Assembly (NCBI GenBank): GCA_017557625.1
Contig: JAFYYG010000017.1
Coordinates: 1-64,000 of the forward strand
Reading direction: 5' to 3'
Length of the DNA: 64,000 nucleotides
Source of the DNA: Muribaculaceae bacterium
GTDB lineage: Bacteria; Bacteroidota; Bacteroidia; Bacteroidales; Muribaculaceae
The position numbers and the translations under genes were made by a program. The notes beneath the pieces were generated by a model. The model saw only the letters and a program-made list of their open reading frames with translations. It did not search any database and was not told where the DNA came from. Positions 16,265 to 22,975 of this stretch are shown one piece after another. How positions within the stretch are numbered: the stretch's first letter is position 1; each line of letters opens with the position of its first letter.

Positions 16265-18466
16265 ATGGCAGAGAAAAAGAAATATGAGCAAGCACTGCCT
16301 GTGGGGTTTAAACTCACTGGCGGTTCACACGATTATTATATTGAACAAATACTCGGACAAGGCGGTTTCGGCATCACCTATAAGGTGAAGACACGCTTAA
16401 AAGCAGGTAACATTGGCATTGATGCTCATTTTGCTGTCAAGGAATATTTCCCTTCTGGATGCTGGCGAAATCCTGGCAACACAATGATGTTATATGCCCC
16501 CACTTCGGAGACAGATGTGAAATCTAGTCTCAAAGACTTTATCACCGAGGGACGCCGCTTGCAGCAGATATGCAATATAAACAATAATATAGTAAGCGTT
16601 AATGAGGTGTTTGAGGCCAACGGCACAGCATACTTTGTCATGGAATTTCTTTCGGGCGGAGATATCAGGCAATGGGTTCGTGACAACGGCGGGGCGATGA
16701 CTGAGGAGGAGATGATGAGTATTATAACGCCTATTGCCAACGCCGTGCAATGCCTTCACGACCACAACATGCTACACCTCGACATTAAGCCTGAGAACAT
16801 AGTGATGCGGCTGAGCGAGGATGGCTCACACCTTGTGCCTGTGCTTATCGACTTTGGAATTGCTGTGCACTTCGACGAGAAAGGATCTCCAACAACCACC
16901 AGCCCGTCAAAAGGTGTAACACAAGGCTACTCGCCAGTGGAGCAGTTTGCCGGCATCACACGGTTTGACCCACGGTTTGATGTGTATTCCCTCAGTGCTA
17001 CATGTTTCTACATGCTTACTGGCCAGGACCCCAAAAGTGCCTTTGATGTTACCAAATCCGACATCAGAGCATCCCTTAAGGGCCATGCAAGTAAAGGCAC
17101 CATCGATGCTATAGTTAATGGCATGTGCAAGGACGTTGTCCATCGCACCCCAACGGTCAACGACCTGCTTAATGCTCTTGTCATTGCTGCACCCAAAGAT
17201 GAGTCATCTGACGATGACAAACAAGAGACCAGGAGTCTTAATTATCTGCAAAGCGACATTCCTGTCGCAGCACTTAACAGCAGCGGGGATGCATCACTGC
17301 CAGTTAGCGAGCCTTATGAAACCACTGATGACGAACAGACCAAATCAAAGAAGCGCAAGATTTGGATTATTGCTTTATGTGTGGCAGCATTGTTAGGACT
17401 TGGCATTTGGGGAGCATCATCGCTCATCAAAGGTGGCGGAATCACAAAAGGCGGTAGAATAACTAAAGATGAAACTGAAGATGAAACGCAATTAGAAAAA
17501 CTCCTTAAAGACACAATATATAGTGAAGCCCTGTTGAAAGAAGCCCAAAGGGGCAACGCAGAGGCACAAAATCTGCTAGGAATTTGTTATGATAGAGGTA
17601 ATGGTGTTGAAAGAGACATTAATCAAGCATTAGAATGGTACCGTAAGGCCGCAGAGCAAGGATATGCCCGCGCGCAATTTAACTTGGGAAACTGTTATTT
17701 TTACGGTGAAGGTGTTGAAAAAGACTTGAAACAATCAGCAGTATGGTACCGTAAGGCGGCGGAGCAAGGAGACGCCATAGCGCAATGCTGCTTGGGTGGC
17801 TATTATTATAATGGCTGGGGTGTTGAAATAGACTATAAGCAAGCAGTTGAATGGTTCCGTAAGGCGGCGGAGCAAGGAAACGCCGATGCGCAATATAACT
17901 TGGGACAATGTTATAATGAAGGGCATGGTGTCATTAAAGACATAAACCAAGCAGTAGAATGGTACCGCAAGGCAGCTGAGCAAGGAATCGCCGAAGCGCA
18001 ATACTCCTTGGGGTGCAGTTATTATAGTGGTCAAGGTGTTGAAATAGACTATAATCAAGCAGTAGAATGGTTCCGTAAGGCGGCGGAGCAAGGAGTTGCC
18101 CTTGCACAATATAACTTGGGATGGTGTTATTATAATGGCATTGGTGTTGAAAAAAACTTGAAGCAAGCAGTAGAATGGTACCGTAAGGCGGCGGAGCAAG
18201 GATACGCCGATGCGCAATACTCCTTGGGGTACAGTTATTATAATGGTCAAGGTGTTGAAATAGACTATAATCAAGCAGTAGAATGGTTCCGTAAGGCGGC
18301 GGAGCAAGGAAACGCCGATGCGCAATGCTACTTAGGATACTGTTATGATGAAGGGCATGGTGTCATTAAAGACATAAACCAAGCCATTTTATGGTATCAA
18401 AAAGCAGCTCGTCAAGGAAACGTCTATGCACAACAGAACTTACAAAATTTGGGAGAGAGTTGGTAA
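16265..18466 (+). CDS. Ser/Thr protein kinase with one transmembrane helix and Sel1 repeats
   Basis: A 733-residue protein with three parts. Residues 1-300 form a eukaryotic-like kinase: glycine loop GQGGFG (31-36), ATP lysine K59 (FAVKEY), catalytic loop HLDIKPEN (171-178) and DFG (196-198). The usual HRD arginine is Leu172, so it is a non-RD kinase. Residues about 366-386 form a transmembrane helix. Residues 425-720 contain eight Sel1-like repeats of 36 residues (for example AVEWYRKAAEQG) and part of a ninth. Topology suggests a cytoplasmic kinase and periplasmic repeats that may bind protein or cell-wall ligands. It probably shares the promoter of the Wza-like gene, hinting at control of export; that link is inference. 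Confidence 0.9.
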   Translation: MAEKKKYEQALPVGFKLTGGSHDYYIEQILGQGGFGITYKVKTRLKAGNIGIDAHFAVKEYFPSGCWRNPGNTMMLYAPTSETDVKSSLKDFITEGRRLQQICNINNNIVSVNEVFEANGTAYFVMEFLSGGDIRQWVRDNGGAMTEEEMMSIITPIANAVQCLHDHNMLHLDIKPENIVMRLSEDGSHLVPVLIDFGIAVHFDEKGSPTTTSPSKGVTQGYSPVEQFAGITRFDPRFDVYSLSATCFYMLTGQDPKSAFDVTKSDIRASLKGHASKGTIDAIVNGMCKDVVHRTPTVNDLLNALVIAAPKDESSDDDKQETRSLNYLQSDIPVAALNSSGDASLPVSEPYETTDDEQTKSKKRKIWIIALCVAALLGLGIWGASSLIKGGGITKGGRITKDETEDETQLEKLLKDTIYSEALLKEAQRGNAEAQNLLGICYDRGNGVERDINQALEWYRKAAEQGYARAQFNLGNCYFYGEGVEKDLKQSAVWYRKAAEQGDAIAQCCLGGYYYNGWGVEIDYKQAVEWFRKAAEQGNADAQYNLGQCYNEGHGVIKDINQAVEWYRKAAEQGIAEAQYSLGCSYYSGQGVEIDYNQAVEWFRKAAEQGVALAQYNLGWCYYNGIGVEKNLKQAVEWYRKAAEQGYADAQYSLGYSYYNGQGVEIDYNQAVEWFRKAAEQGNADAQCYLGYCYDEGHGVIKDINQAILWYQKAARQGNVYAQQNLQNLGESW
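17554..18420 (+). repeat. Tandem 108-bp repeats encoding Sel1 units
   Basis: Eight in-frame units of 108 bases, many nearly identical at the DNA level around GGTAAGGCGGCGGAGCAAGG-like stretches. Units 5 and 7 are especially similar. Such DNA can change copy number by recombination. Confidence 0.85.
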
Positions 18467-18491
18467 GCACCCTCTTCCTAAAAGACAAGAA

Positions 18492-18657
18492 GGTGTGTCA
18501 AAATTGAGGAGTCACGCTGCGCGTGAGAAATCTTTCAAATTATTCCAAATCTAACAAATAATTATTTTATTTAAAATCAAAGAATTAAATGATGTTTGAT
18601 TTGATATGATTTGTTCGATTTCTGCGCGAAGCGCACTAAGCCAAAATTTGACACACC
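18492..18657. mobile_element. MITE-like 166-bp imperfect palindrome
   Basis: The left end (GGTGTGTCAAAATT) and the inverted right end (GGTGTGTCAAATTT) start two arms of about 80 bases. The arms stay in register without gaps for at least 41 bases, sharing GAAATC at positions 36-41, and then align more loosely. Each arm has a small GC-rich hairpin (CACGCTGCGCGTG; TGCGCGAAGCGCA). No open frame of use lies inside. The ends look like IS terminal repeats, but no clear target-site duplication is seen. Confidence 0.6.
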
Positions 18658-18813
18658 CTCTCTTTGTTTTTTCTCCTCTGGGACTGTTACGCCTGAGGTG
18701 TGTGAGATTTCTTGAGCTATATCGTTTATTTTCAAGCATCATTCTTAAAAAAGAGAGCGTGCGAAAAACAGGAGAAGTCATAACTCAGACTATAAGAATT
18801 ATAAATCGGCATT

Positions 18814-18848
18814 ATCCAAAATGTGAGGACAATGCCGATTATTCTTTT
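18814..18848 (+). terminator. Terminator between the kinase gene and the FISUMP gene
   Basis: AATCGGCATT and AATGCCGATT pair around a seven-base loop, followed by ATTCTTTTTT. It lies in the convergent gap about 350 bases after the kinase stop codon, beyond the MITE-like element. The rest of 18658-18906 shows nothing I can support. Confidence 0.65.
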
Positions 18849-18906
18849 TTGTTTTTGCTTAATTCTTGCCACAATGCCTGCCGTTCAGTGAGTGTGTAGG
18901 AGAACG

Positions 18907-19773
18907 CTAATTCTGAGACACGCGCACAGCACGAACGGCAAAACCGCTGTATCGTTCGCCATAGGTGCATTCCAAGTTGCTAGAAGAATAGAAGAAGAGG
19001 TAATAGGCTTTGTACGATGTCGTCTCATGGAGCGTGCGCGTCCAATAATAACCCAGGTAGCCTGCGTTGTAAATCTGGCCATTGGAATAGTAGTCGGTGA
19101 CAGGCATGAACAACGACGCGCCATTACTTTTGCTTTTTACCAGATAGCCTTTCACGCCGTTGCTTGTTGTCCACTGCCATGTGCATTTGGTACGCAACTC
19201 TTCCATCTGCGCTTTAGATGGCATTTGCCACTTTGAGCCCCAGTTGACTGTGGCAACATCGTCCTCGGGGTCAAGCTCGGTCTTGCCGTCAACAAAGCCA
19301 TTGTAGCCTTGTGAACTATTAGTGCAATATTTAGTCATCGTGTTCCATTTATTGACGCTCCATTGGTAGTTGGTCCAGTAAGGATCTTCTCCTTCTCTTG
19401 GTGTGGTCTCACCCCATGAGAAGTAGTCACCACACTCTTCGGGAGTGCTGGCTCCCACATTCATTGTCGCCCACAACGTGCCGCTGGGCAACCCCAAATC
19501 AACATATTCATGGCTGTCATTACCTGGGTTACCACCTGACAACAAGATATTATATACATAAGTTATATCACCTACCGTTATATAGCCGTCTCCGTCAACA
19601 TCACTGGTTGCGAAATAGGTCGCGTCACCATTAAGAAGGTAGTTGTAAAGTGCTGTGACGTCAGAAGTTGTAACAAATCCGTCGCCATTCACATCGCCAT
19701 CCACTGCTGGGATTTGTGCCATTGCTACCGCACACACGGTAAGCATTGCAATCATTGAGAGTAATTTTTTCAT
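18907..19773 (-). CDS. Secreted protein with N-terminal dockerin-like repeats and a FISUMP-type domain
   Basis: A 288-residue exported protein. The signal peptide (to about residue 19, AVAMAQ) is followed by two EF-hand-like dockerin repeats, DVNGDGFVTTSDVTALYNYL and DVDGDGYITVGDITYVYNIL, which should bind calcium. The rest (EYVDLGLPSGTLWATMNVGA, DYFSWGETTP, GFAVRAVR) is a FISUMP/DUF1566-like domain found in many secreted Bacteroidetes proteins. The ligand and the role are unknown. The dockerin-like part is at the N-terminus here, while in the gene at 62652 it is C-terminal. A perfect promoter precedes it (19840-19809). Confidence 0.8.
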   Translation of the reverse strand: MKKLLSMIAMLTVCAVAMAQIPAVDGDVNGDGFVTTSDVTALYNYLLNGDATYFATSDVDGDGYITVGDITYVYNILLSGGNPGNDSHEYVDLGLPSGTLWATMNVGASTPEECGDYFSWGETTPREGEDPYWTNYQWSVNKWNTMTKYCTNSSQGYNGFVDGKTELDPEDDVATVNWGSKWQMPSKAQMEELRTKCTWQWTTSNGVKGYLVKSKSNGASLFMPVTDYYSNGQIYNAGYLGYYWTRTLHETTSYKAYYLFFYSSSNLECTYGERYSGFAVRAVRVSQN

Positions 19774-19808
19774 ATTACTAATATAATTTTTGTTTAGGTT
19801 TCAGCGTG

Positions 19809-19840
19809 CAAAATTAAGACCATTAATTTATTTGTGCAAA
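19809..19840 (-). promoter_or_regulatory. Promoter of the FISUMP gene
   Basis: On the minus strand TTTG (19840-19837), 20 bases and TAATTTTG (19816-19809). Confidence 0.8.
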
Positions 19841-19963
19841 TTTTTGAGTGTGTGATTTTATTATATGTGATGAATCTGTGATAAGGATTTATCTCAGAAC
19901 AGATTTTTAGTTGAGCGTCTGATGTCTAATATGGTTGTTATTATGGTGTTTTTTGCGCTTTTC

Positions 19964-19994
19964 TTGGTGGTGATGTGATAAATTGCTATCTTTG
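19964..19994 (+). promoter_or_regulatory. Promoter of the YegS-like lipid kinase gene
   Basis: TTG (19964-19966), 20 bases and TATCTTTG (19987-19994). The box ends four bases before the ATG at 19999, so transcription would start at or next to the start codon. Confidence 0.7.
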
Positions 19995-19998
19995 CAGC

Positions 19999-20880
19999 AT
20001 GGAACAGCGCAAGAAACTCATGGCAATTATCAACCCCTTCTCTGGCAACAACAAGAAGGAGCATGTGCCACAGCTGCTTGAAGAGATTATTGACCACGAC
20101 AAGTTTAACCTGAGAATAGAGTTAGTGACTCGTGAGATGCGTGTCAGCGACTTGGCGGCACAGGCTGTCAAGGAAGGCTATTACGGCGTAATTGCTGTGG
20201 GTGGTGACGGCACTGTGAATGGTGCTGCTTCGGCACTGACCAACAGCGATGTGGCATTGGCGATAATTCCTTGTGGCTCAGGCAATGGCTTGGCTCGTCA
20301 CCTGGAGATTCCCATGAATATGAAAAAAGCCATAGCGCTTATCAATAACGACCATGTGGAGGTGTGCGACTACTGCACCCTCAATGACAAGACTTTCGTA
20401 TGCACCGGCGGTATGGGTTTTGATGCCGAGATTGCCGACCGATATGCCAAACGCACCACGCGCGGCTCGCTTAATTACGTGAAGACGGCATTCCAGGTCT
20501 ATGCCCACTATAAGCCCATCCACTGCTCCTTTGAGATTGACGGCGAAATCGTTGAGGAAGACGTGTTTGTAATCACCTGCGCCAATGCCTCGCAGTATGG
20601 CAACAACGCCTACATTGCGCCACATGCCAGTATTCAAGACGGTTTGCTTGATATCACTGTAATTAAACCATTCAACCGCATTGAATGCGGCATCGTGGGC
20701 GGCAGTCTTTATACTAAGACCGTGCACAAAAATCGCCATGTCGATACCTATAAGGCACGCGAAATAAAGATTCACACTTCGGAGCCTCATGTCTATCACA
20801 TCGACGGCGAGCCTATGGAAGAAATCACCGATATGACAGTGACTTGCCACCCGGGCGGCATCAAGTTTTTTGTGAAATAA
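19999..20880 (+). CDS. YegS/BmrU-type lipid kinase (diacylglycerol kinase family)
   Basis: A 293-residue soluble kinase. The fold signatures are MAIINPFSGNNKK near residue 8, the nucleotide-binding VGGDGTVNGAASAL near 65, IIPCGSGNGLARHL near 92, and the C-terminal domain with GLLDITVIKP and YHIDGEP. Family members phosphorylate diacylglycerol, phosphatidylglycerol or sphingoid lipids; in Bacteroidales the substrate may be a sphingolipid or DAG, which cannot be decided here. The start is ATG 19999; a GTG at 19975 lies upstream of the -7 box and is unlikely. The next genes on the strand are rlmH and nadC. Confidence 0.88.
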   Translation: MEQRKKLMAIINPFSGNNKKEHVPQLLEEIIDHDKFNLRIELVTREMRVSDLAAQAVKEGYYGVIAVGGDGTVNGAASALTNSDVALAIIPCGSGNGLARHLEIPMNMKKAIALINNDHVEVCDYCTLNDKTFVCTGGMGFDAEIADRYAKRTTRGSLNYVKTAFQVYAHYKPIHCSFEIDGEIVEEDVFVITCANASQYGNNAYIAPHASIQDGLLDITVIKPFNRIECGIVGGSLYTKTVHKNRHVDTYKAREIKIHTSEPHVYHIDGEPMEEITDMTVTCHPGGIKFFVK

Positions 20881-20896
20881 CAAGCTAACAAGGCAA

Positions 20897-20951
20897 TGCG
20901 CTTCGCGCAGTTTAGAGTTTAGAGGGGAGAGTATAGAGGACTAAGGAGAAA
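20897..20951 (+). repeat. Mini-palindrome plus TTTAGAG heptads before rlmH
   Basis: TGCGCTTCGCGCA (20897-20909) is a small hairpin. It is followed by TTTAGAG, TTTAGAG, then diverged units (GGGAGAG, TATAGAG). A weaker TTATG-based 8-base pattern continues to about 20979. Confidence 0.7.
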
Positions 20952-21029
20952 AATTATGAACTTATGTTCTTATGTCTAAAAATGAAAACAAGAGCATTGT
21001 CGTTTCTGGTCGTTTGACTATACACTTGT

Positions 21030-21062
21030 CTCGTCAGCTCGTCAGCTTGTTCGCTCGTCAGC
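21030..21062 (+). repeat. CTCGTCAG octad array before rlmH
   Basis: Four 8-base units, three identical (CTCGTCAG) and one diverged (CTTGTTCG), end 20 bases before the rlmH ATG. Related octads occur at 48332 and 55523. Confidence 0.8.
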
Positions 21063-21082
21063 AATTAAGCAAACTATAAATT

Positions 21083-21556
21083 ATGAAAATCATTCTGACA
21101 GTTGTAGGCAAGATGGCCGGGGGCTATCTGAGCAAGGGCATCGAGGAATACACCTCGCGGCTCAAGCACTATGTGCCATTTGAGATACTGTACATTGCCG
21201 ATGCCAAAAACACCAAAAACCTCACCGAGGCGCAGCAGAAAGAGGCCGAGGGGCGCAACATACTCGCCGCCCTCGACACAAGCGACCATGTGGTGCTGCT
21301 TGACGAGCGTGGCAAGCAGTTCACTTCGATGGAATTCTCCCGATACATCGAGAAGAAGATGACAACCGTTCAGCGAAGGCTCGTCTTCGTTGTGGGTGGA
21401 CCTTACGGCTTCTCTCCAGAGGTCTATGCCCACGCCAATGAGAAAATCTCGCTATCCACGATGACCTTCTCCCACGAGATGATACGCCTCATCTTCACCG
21501 AGCAGCTCTACCGCGCGATGACCATCCTCCGCGGCGAGCCTTATCACCACGAGTGA
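21083..21556 (+). CDS. rlmH: 23S rRNA (pseudouridine1915-N3)-methyltransferase
   Basis: A 157-residue SPOUT methyltransferase that methylates pseudouridine 1915 in helix 69 of 23S rRNA. Family features are the N-terminal KIILTVVGK, LLDERGKQFTS near residue 72, the SAM-binding knot FVVGGPYGFS near 102, and the C-terminal SLSTMTFSHEMIRLIFTEQLYRA plus the tail GEPYHHE. The length is exactly that of the family. A 202-base gap with two short-period arrays precedes it. Confidence 0.96.
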   Translation: MKIILTVVGKMAGGYLSKGIEEYTSRLKHYVPFEILYIADAKNTKNLTEAQQKEAEGRNILAALDTSDHVVLLDERGKQFTSMEFSRYIEKKMTTVQRRLVFVVGGPYGFSPEVYAHANEKISLSTMTFSHEMIRLIFTEQLYRAMTILRGEPYHHE

Positions 21557-21588
21557 TATTTCTTTTTTTAAAGACAATGAATGACAAA

Positions 21589-21620
21589 GCAGTTGTTTTC
21601 TTTTTATTAAAGACAATTGC
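21589..21620 (+). terminator. Hairpin after rlmH
   Basis: GCAGTTGTTTT pairs fully with AAGACAATTGC (two G-U pairs) and is followed by TCATTGTTTTTTG. It is a plausible terminator between rlmH and nadC. Confidence 0.5.
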
Positions 21621-21629
21621 TCATTGTTT

Positions 21630-21662
21630 TTTGCTTTGTTTCAAGAAAAAGTGCTAACTTTG
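21630..21662 (+). promoter_or_regulatory. Promoter of nadC
   Basis: TTTG (21630-21633), 21 bases and TAACTTTG (21655-21662), giving a leader of roughly 25 nt. Confidence 0.65.
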
Positions 21663-21693
21663 TGGCAAAACTAATCTTAACACAAAAAATGAT

Positions 21694-22542
21694 ATGAAAA
21701 CTAGAGACGAATTAATTGACGAGTTGATTGACTTGGCGTTTGCCGAGGATATTGGTGATGGCGACGCTACTACATTGTGCAGCATTCCTGCCGATGAGAT
21801 GGGGCGTTCACGACTGATTATCAAAGAGGAAGGCATCCTTGCTGGTGTAGAGATGGCACGGAAGGTGTTTGAGAAGTTCGACCCAGAGCTGAAGATGACC
21901 ACCTACATCGAGGACGGTGCCCATGTGAAGCCGGGCGACATAGCCTTCATCGTTGAGGGCAAGGTGCAGTCACTGCTGCAGACCGAGCGCCTAATGCTTA
22001 ACATTATGCAGCGCATGAGCGGCATAGCCACTGTCACCGCCCGCTATCAGAAAGAACTTGAAGGCCTTCACACCAAGGTGCTCGACACCCGCAAAACCAC
22101 CCCTGGCATGCGCATCATGGAGAAAGACGCAGTGAAGATTGGCGGTGGCTGCAACCACCGCATCGGTCTCTTCGACATGATTCTCCTCAAGGACAATCAT
22201 GTGGATTTCGCTGGTGGTATCACCGCAGCCATCGAGGGCGCAAAACACTGGTGTAAAGAGAATAACAAAGACCTCAAGATTGAGATTGAGGTCCGCAACC
22301 TCGACGAGCTGCGCGAGGCGCTTGCCGCTGGCGGCGTGGACCGTGTGATGTTCGACAACTTCACTCCCGAACTCACCCGTGAGGCGGTGAAAATCGTTGA
22401 CGGTCAGGTCGAGACCGAGTCAAGCGGTGGCATCACCATCGACACCCTGCGCGCCTATGGCGAGTGCGGTGTGGATTACATCTCGGTAGGAGCGTTGACT
22501 CACAGCGTTAAGTCACTCGATATGAGCTTTAAGGCTTTTTAA
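21694..22542 (+). CDS. nadC: Nicotinate-nucleotide pyrophosphorylase (quinolinate phosphoribosyltransferase)
   Basis: A 282-residue enzyme that turns quinolinate and PRPP into nicotinate mononucleotide, the last committed step of de novo NAD synthesis. Recognisable parts are AFAEDIGDGDATT near the N-terminus, LNIMQRMSGIAT near 110, VLDTRKTTPGMR near 130 with basic substrate-binding residues, GGGCNHRIGLFDMILLKDNHV near 150, and EIEVRNLDE, ESSGGI and YISVGALTHS in the C-terminal barrel. The length is standard. The small gene at 22546 begins three bases after its stop codon. Confidence 0.96.
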   Translation: MKTRDELIDELIDLAFAEDIGDGDATTLCSIPADEMGRSRLIIKEEGILAGVEMARKVFEKFDPELKMTTYIEDGAHVKPGDIAFIVEGKVQSLLQTERLMLNIMQRMSGIATVTARYQKELEGLHTKVLDTRKTTPGMRIMEKDAVKIGGGCNHRIGLFDMILLKDNHVDFAGGITAAIEGAKHWCKENNKDLKIEIEVRNLDELREALAAGGVDRVMFDNFTPELTREAVKIVDGQVETESSGGITIDTLRAYGECGVDYISVGALTHSVKSLDMSFKAF

Positions 22543-22545
22543 GTT

Positions 22546-22902
22546 ATGAAACGAGCAATACTGGCTATGGCGGTGGTGGCAGTAGCGTTTATTGCCGCCG
22601 CCGACAACAGCTATTACTTCAATCAGGCGAAAAGCTACATTCGCCAAGCCGAGCAATGCGAGCAGGATGCCTTGCGTTATGAGCGTCAAGCACAGCAGTA
22701 TAACGATGACGCTCGCCGCTACACTCGCGAGGCCGACTACTATACTCGCAACAAAAAATATGATCAGGCTCGCAGCTATCAGAAACGCGCATCGGAGGCT
22801 TCGGAAAAAGCTCGCAGCTACCAGAAAAAAGCCGACGAAGAACGTAGCAAGATGAAGTCTAAAGTACGCTATGCCAAAGATGCTCTTGACAATGTGAGAT
22901 GA
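22546..22902 (+). CDS. Small exported coiled-coil protein, unknown function
   Basis: A 118-residue protein with a signal peptide (AILAMAVVAVAFIAAADN) and a mature part that is one long helix rich in Ala, Gln, Arg, Tyr and Lys. It has repeats such as QAQQYNDDARRYTREADYYTR and ARSYQKRASEASEKARSYQKKA, so a periplasmic coiled coil is likely. I do not recognise a named family. It starts three bases after nadC and so is probably co-transcribed with it, though nothing else links the two. Confidence 0.7.
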   Translation: MKRAILAMAVVAVAFIAAADNSYYFNQAKSYIRQAEQCEQDALRYERQAQQYNDDARRYTREADYYTRNKKYDQARSYQKRASEASEKARSYQKKADEERSKMKSKVRYAKDALDNVR

Positions 22903-22923
22903 CTCAGGTTTCGAGACATTTGA

Positions 22924-22972
22924 GGTTATAGGTTAGAGTTAAGTATTTAGGGTTGAGACTAAAACTAATATA
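22924..22972 (+). repeat. Degenerate heptad array before the secreted protein gene at 22976
   Basis: Units such as AGGTTAT, AGGTTAG, AGTTAAG and GGTTGAG repeat with a 7-base period up to the start codon region. Confidence 0.6.
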
Positions 22973-22975
22973 ATT

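Noticed and set aside
17554-18420. Regular 108-bp repeats as a CRISPR-like array
   Set aside because: The repeats are contiguous and in frame, encode 36-residue Sel1 units, and have no spacers.
18606-18899. A 97-codon plus-strand frame after the kinase gene
   Set aside because: It lies across the MITE-like palindrome and a terminator hairpin and has no protein-like features.
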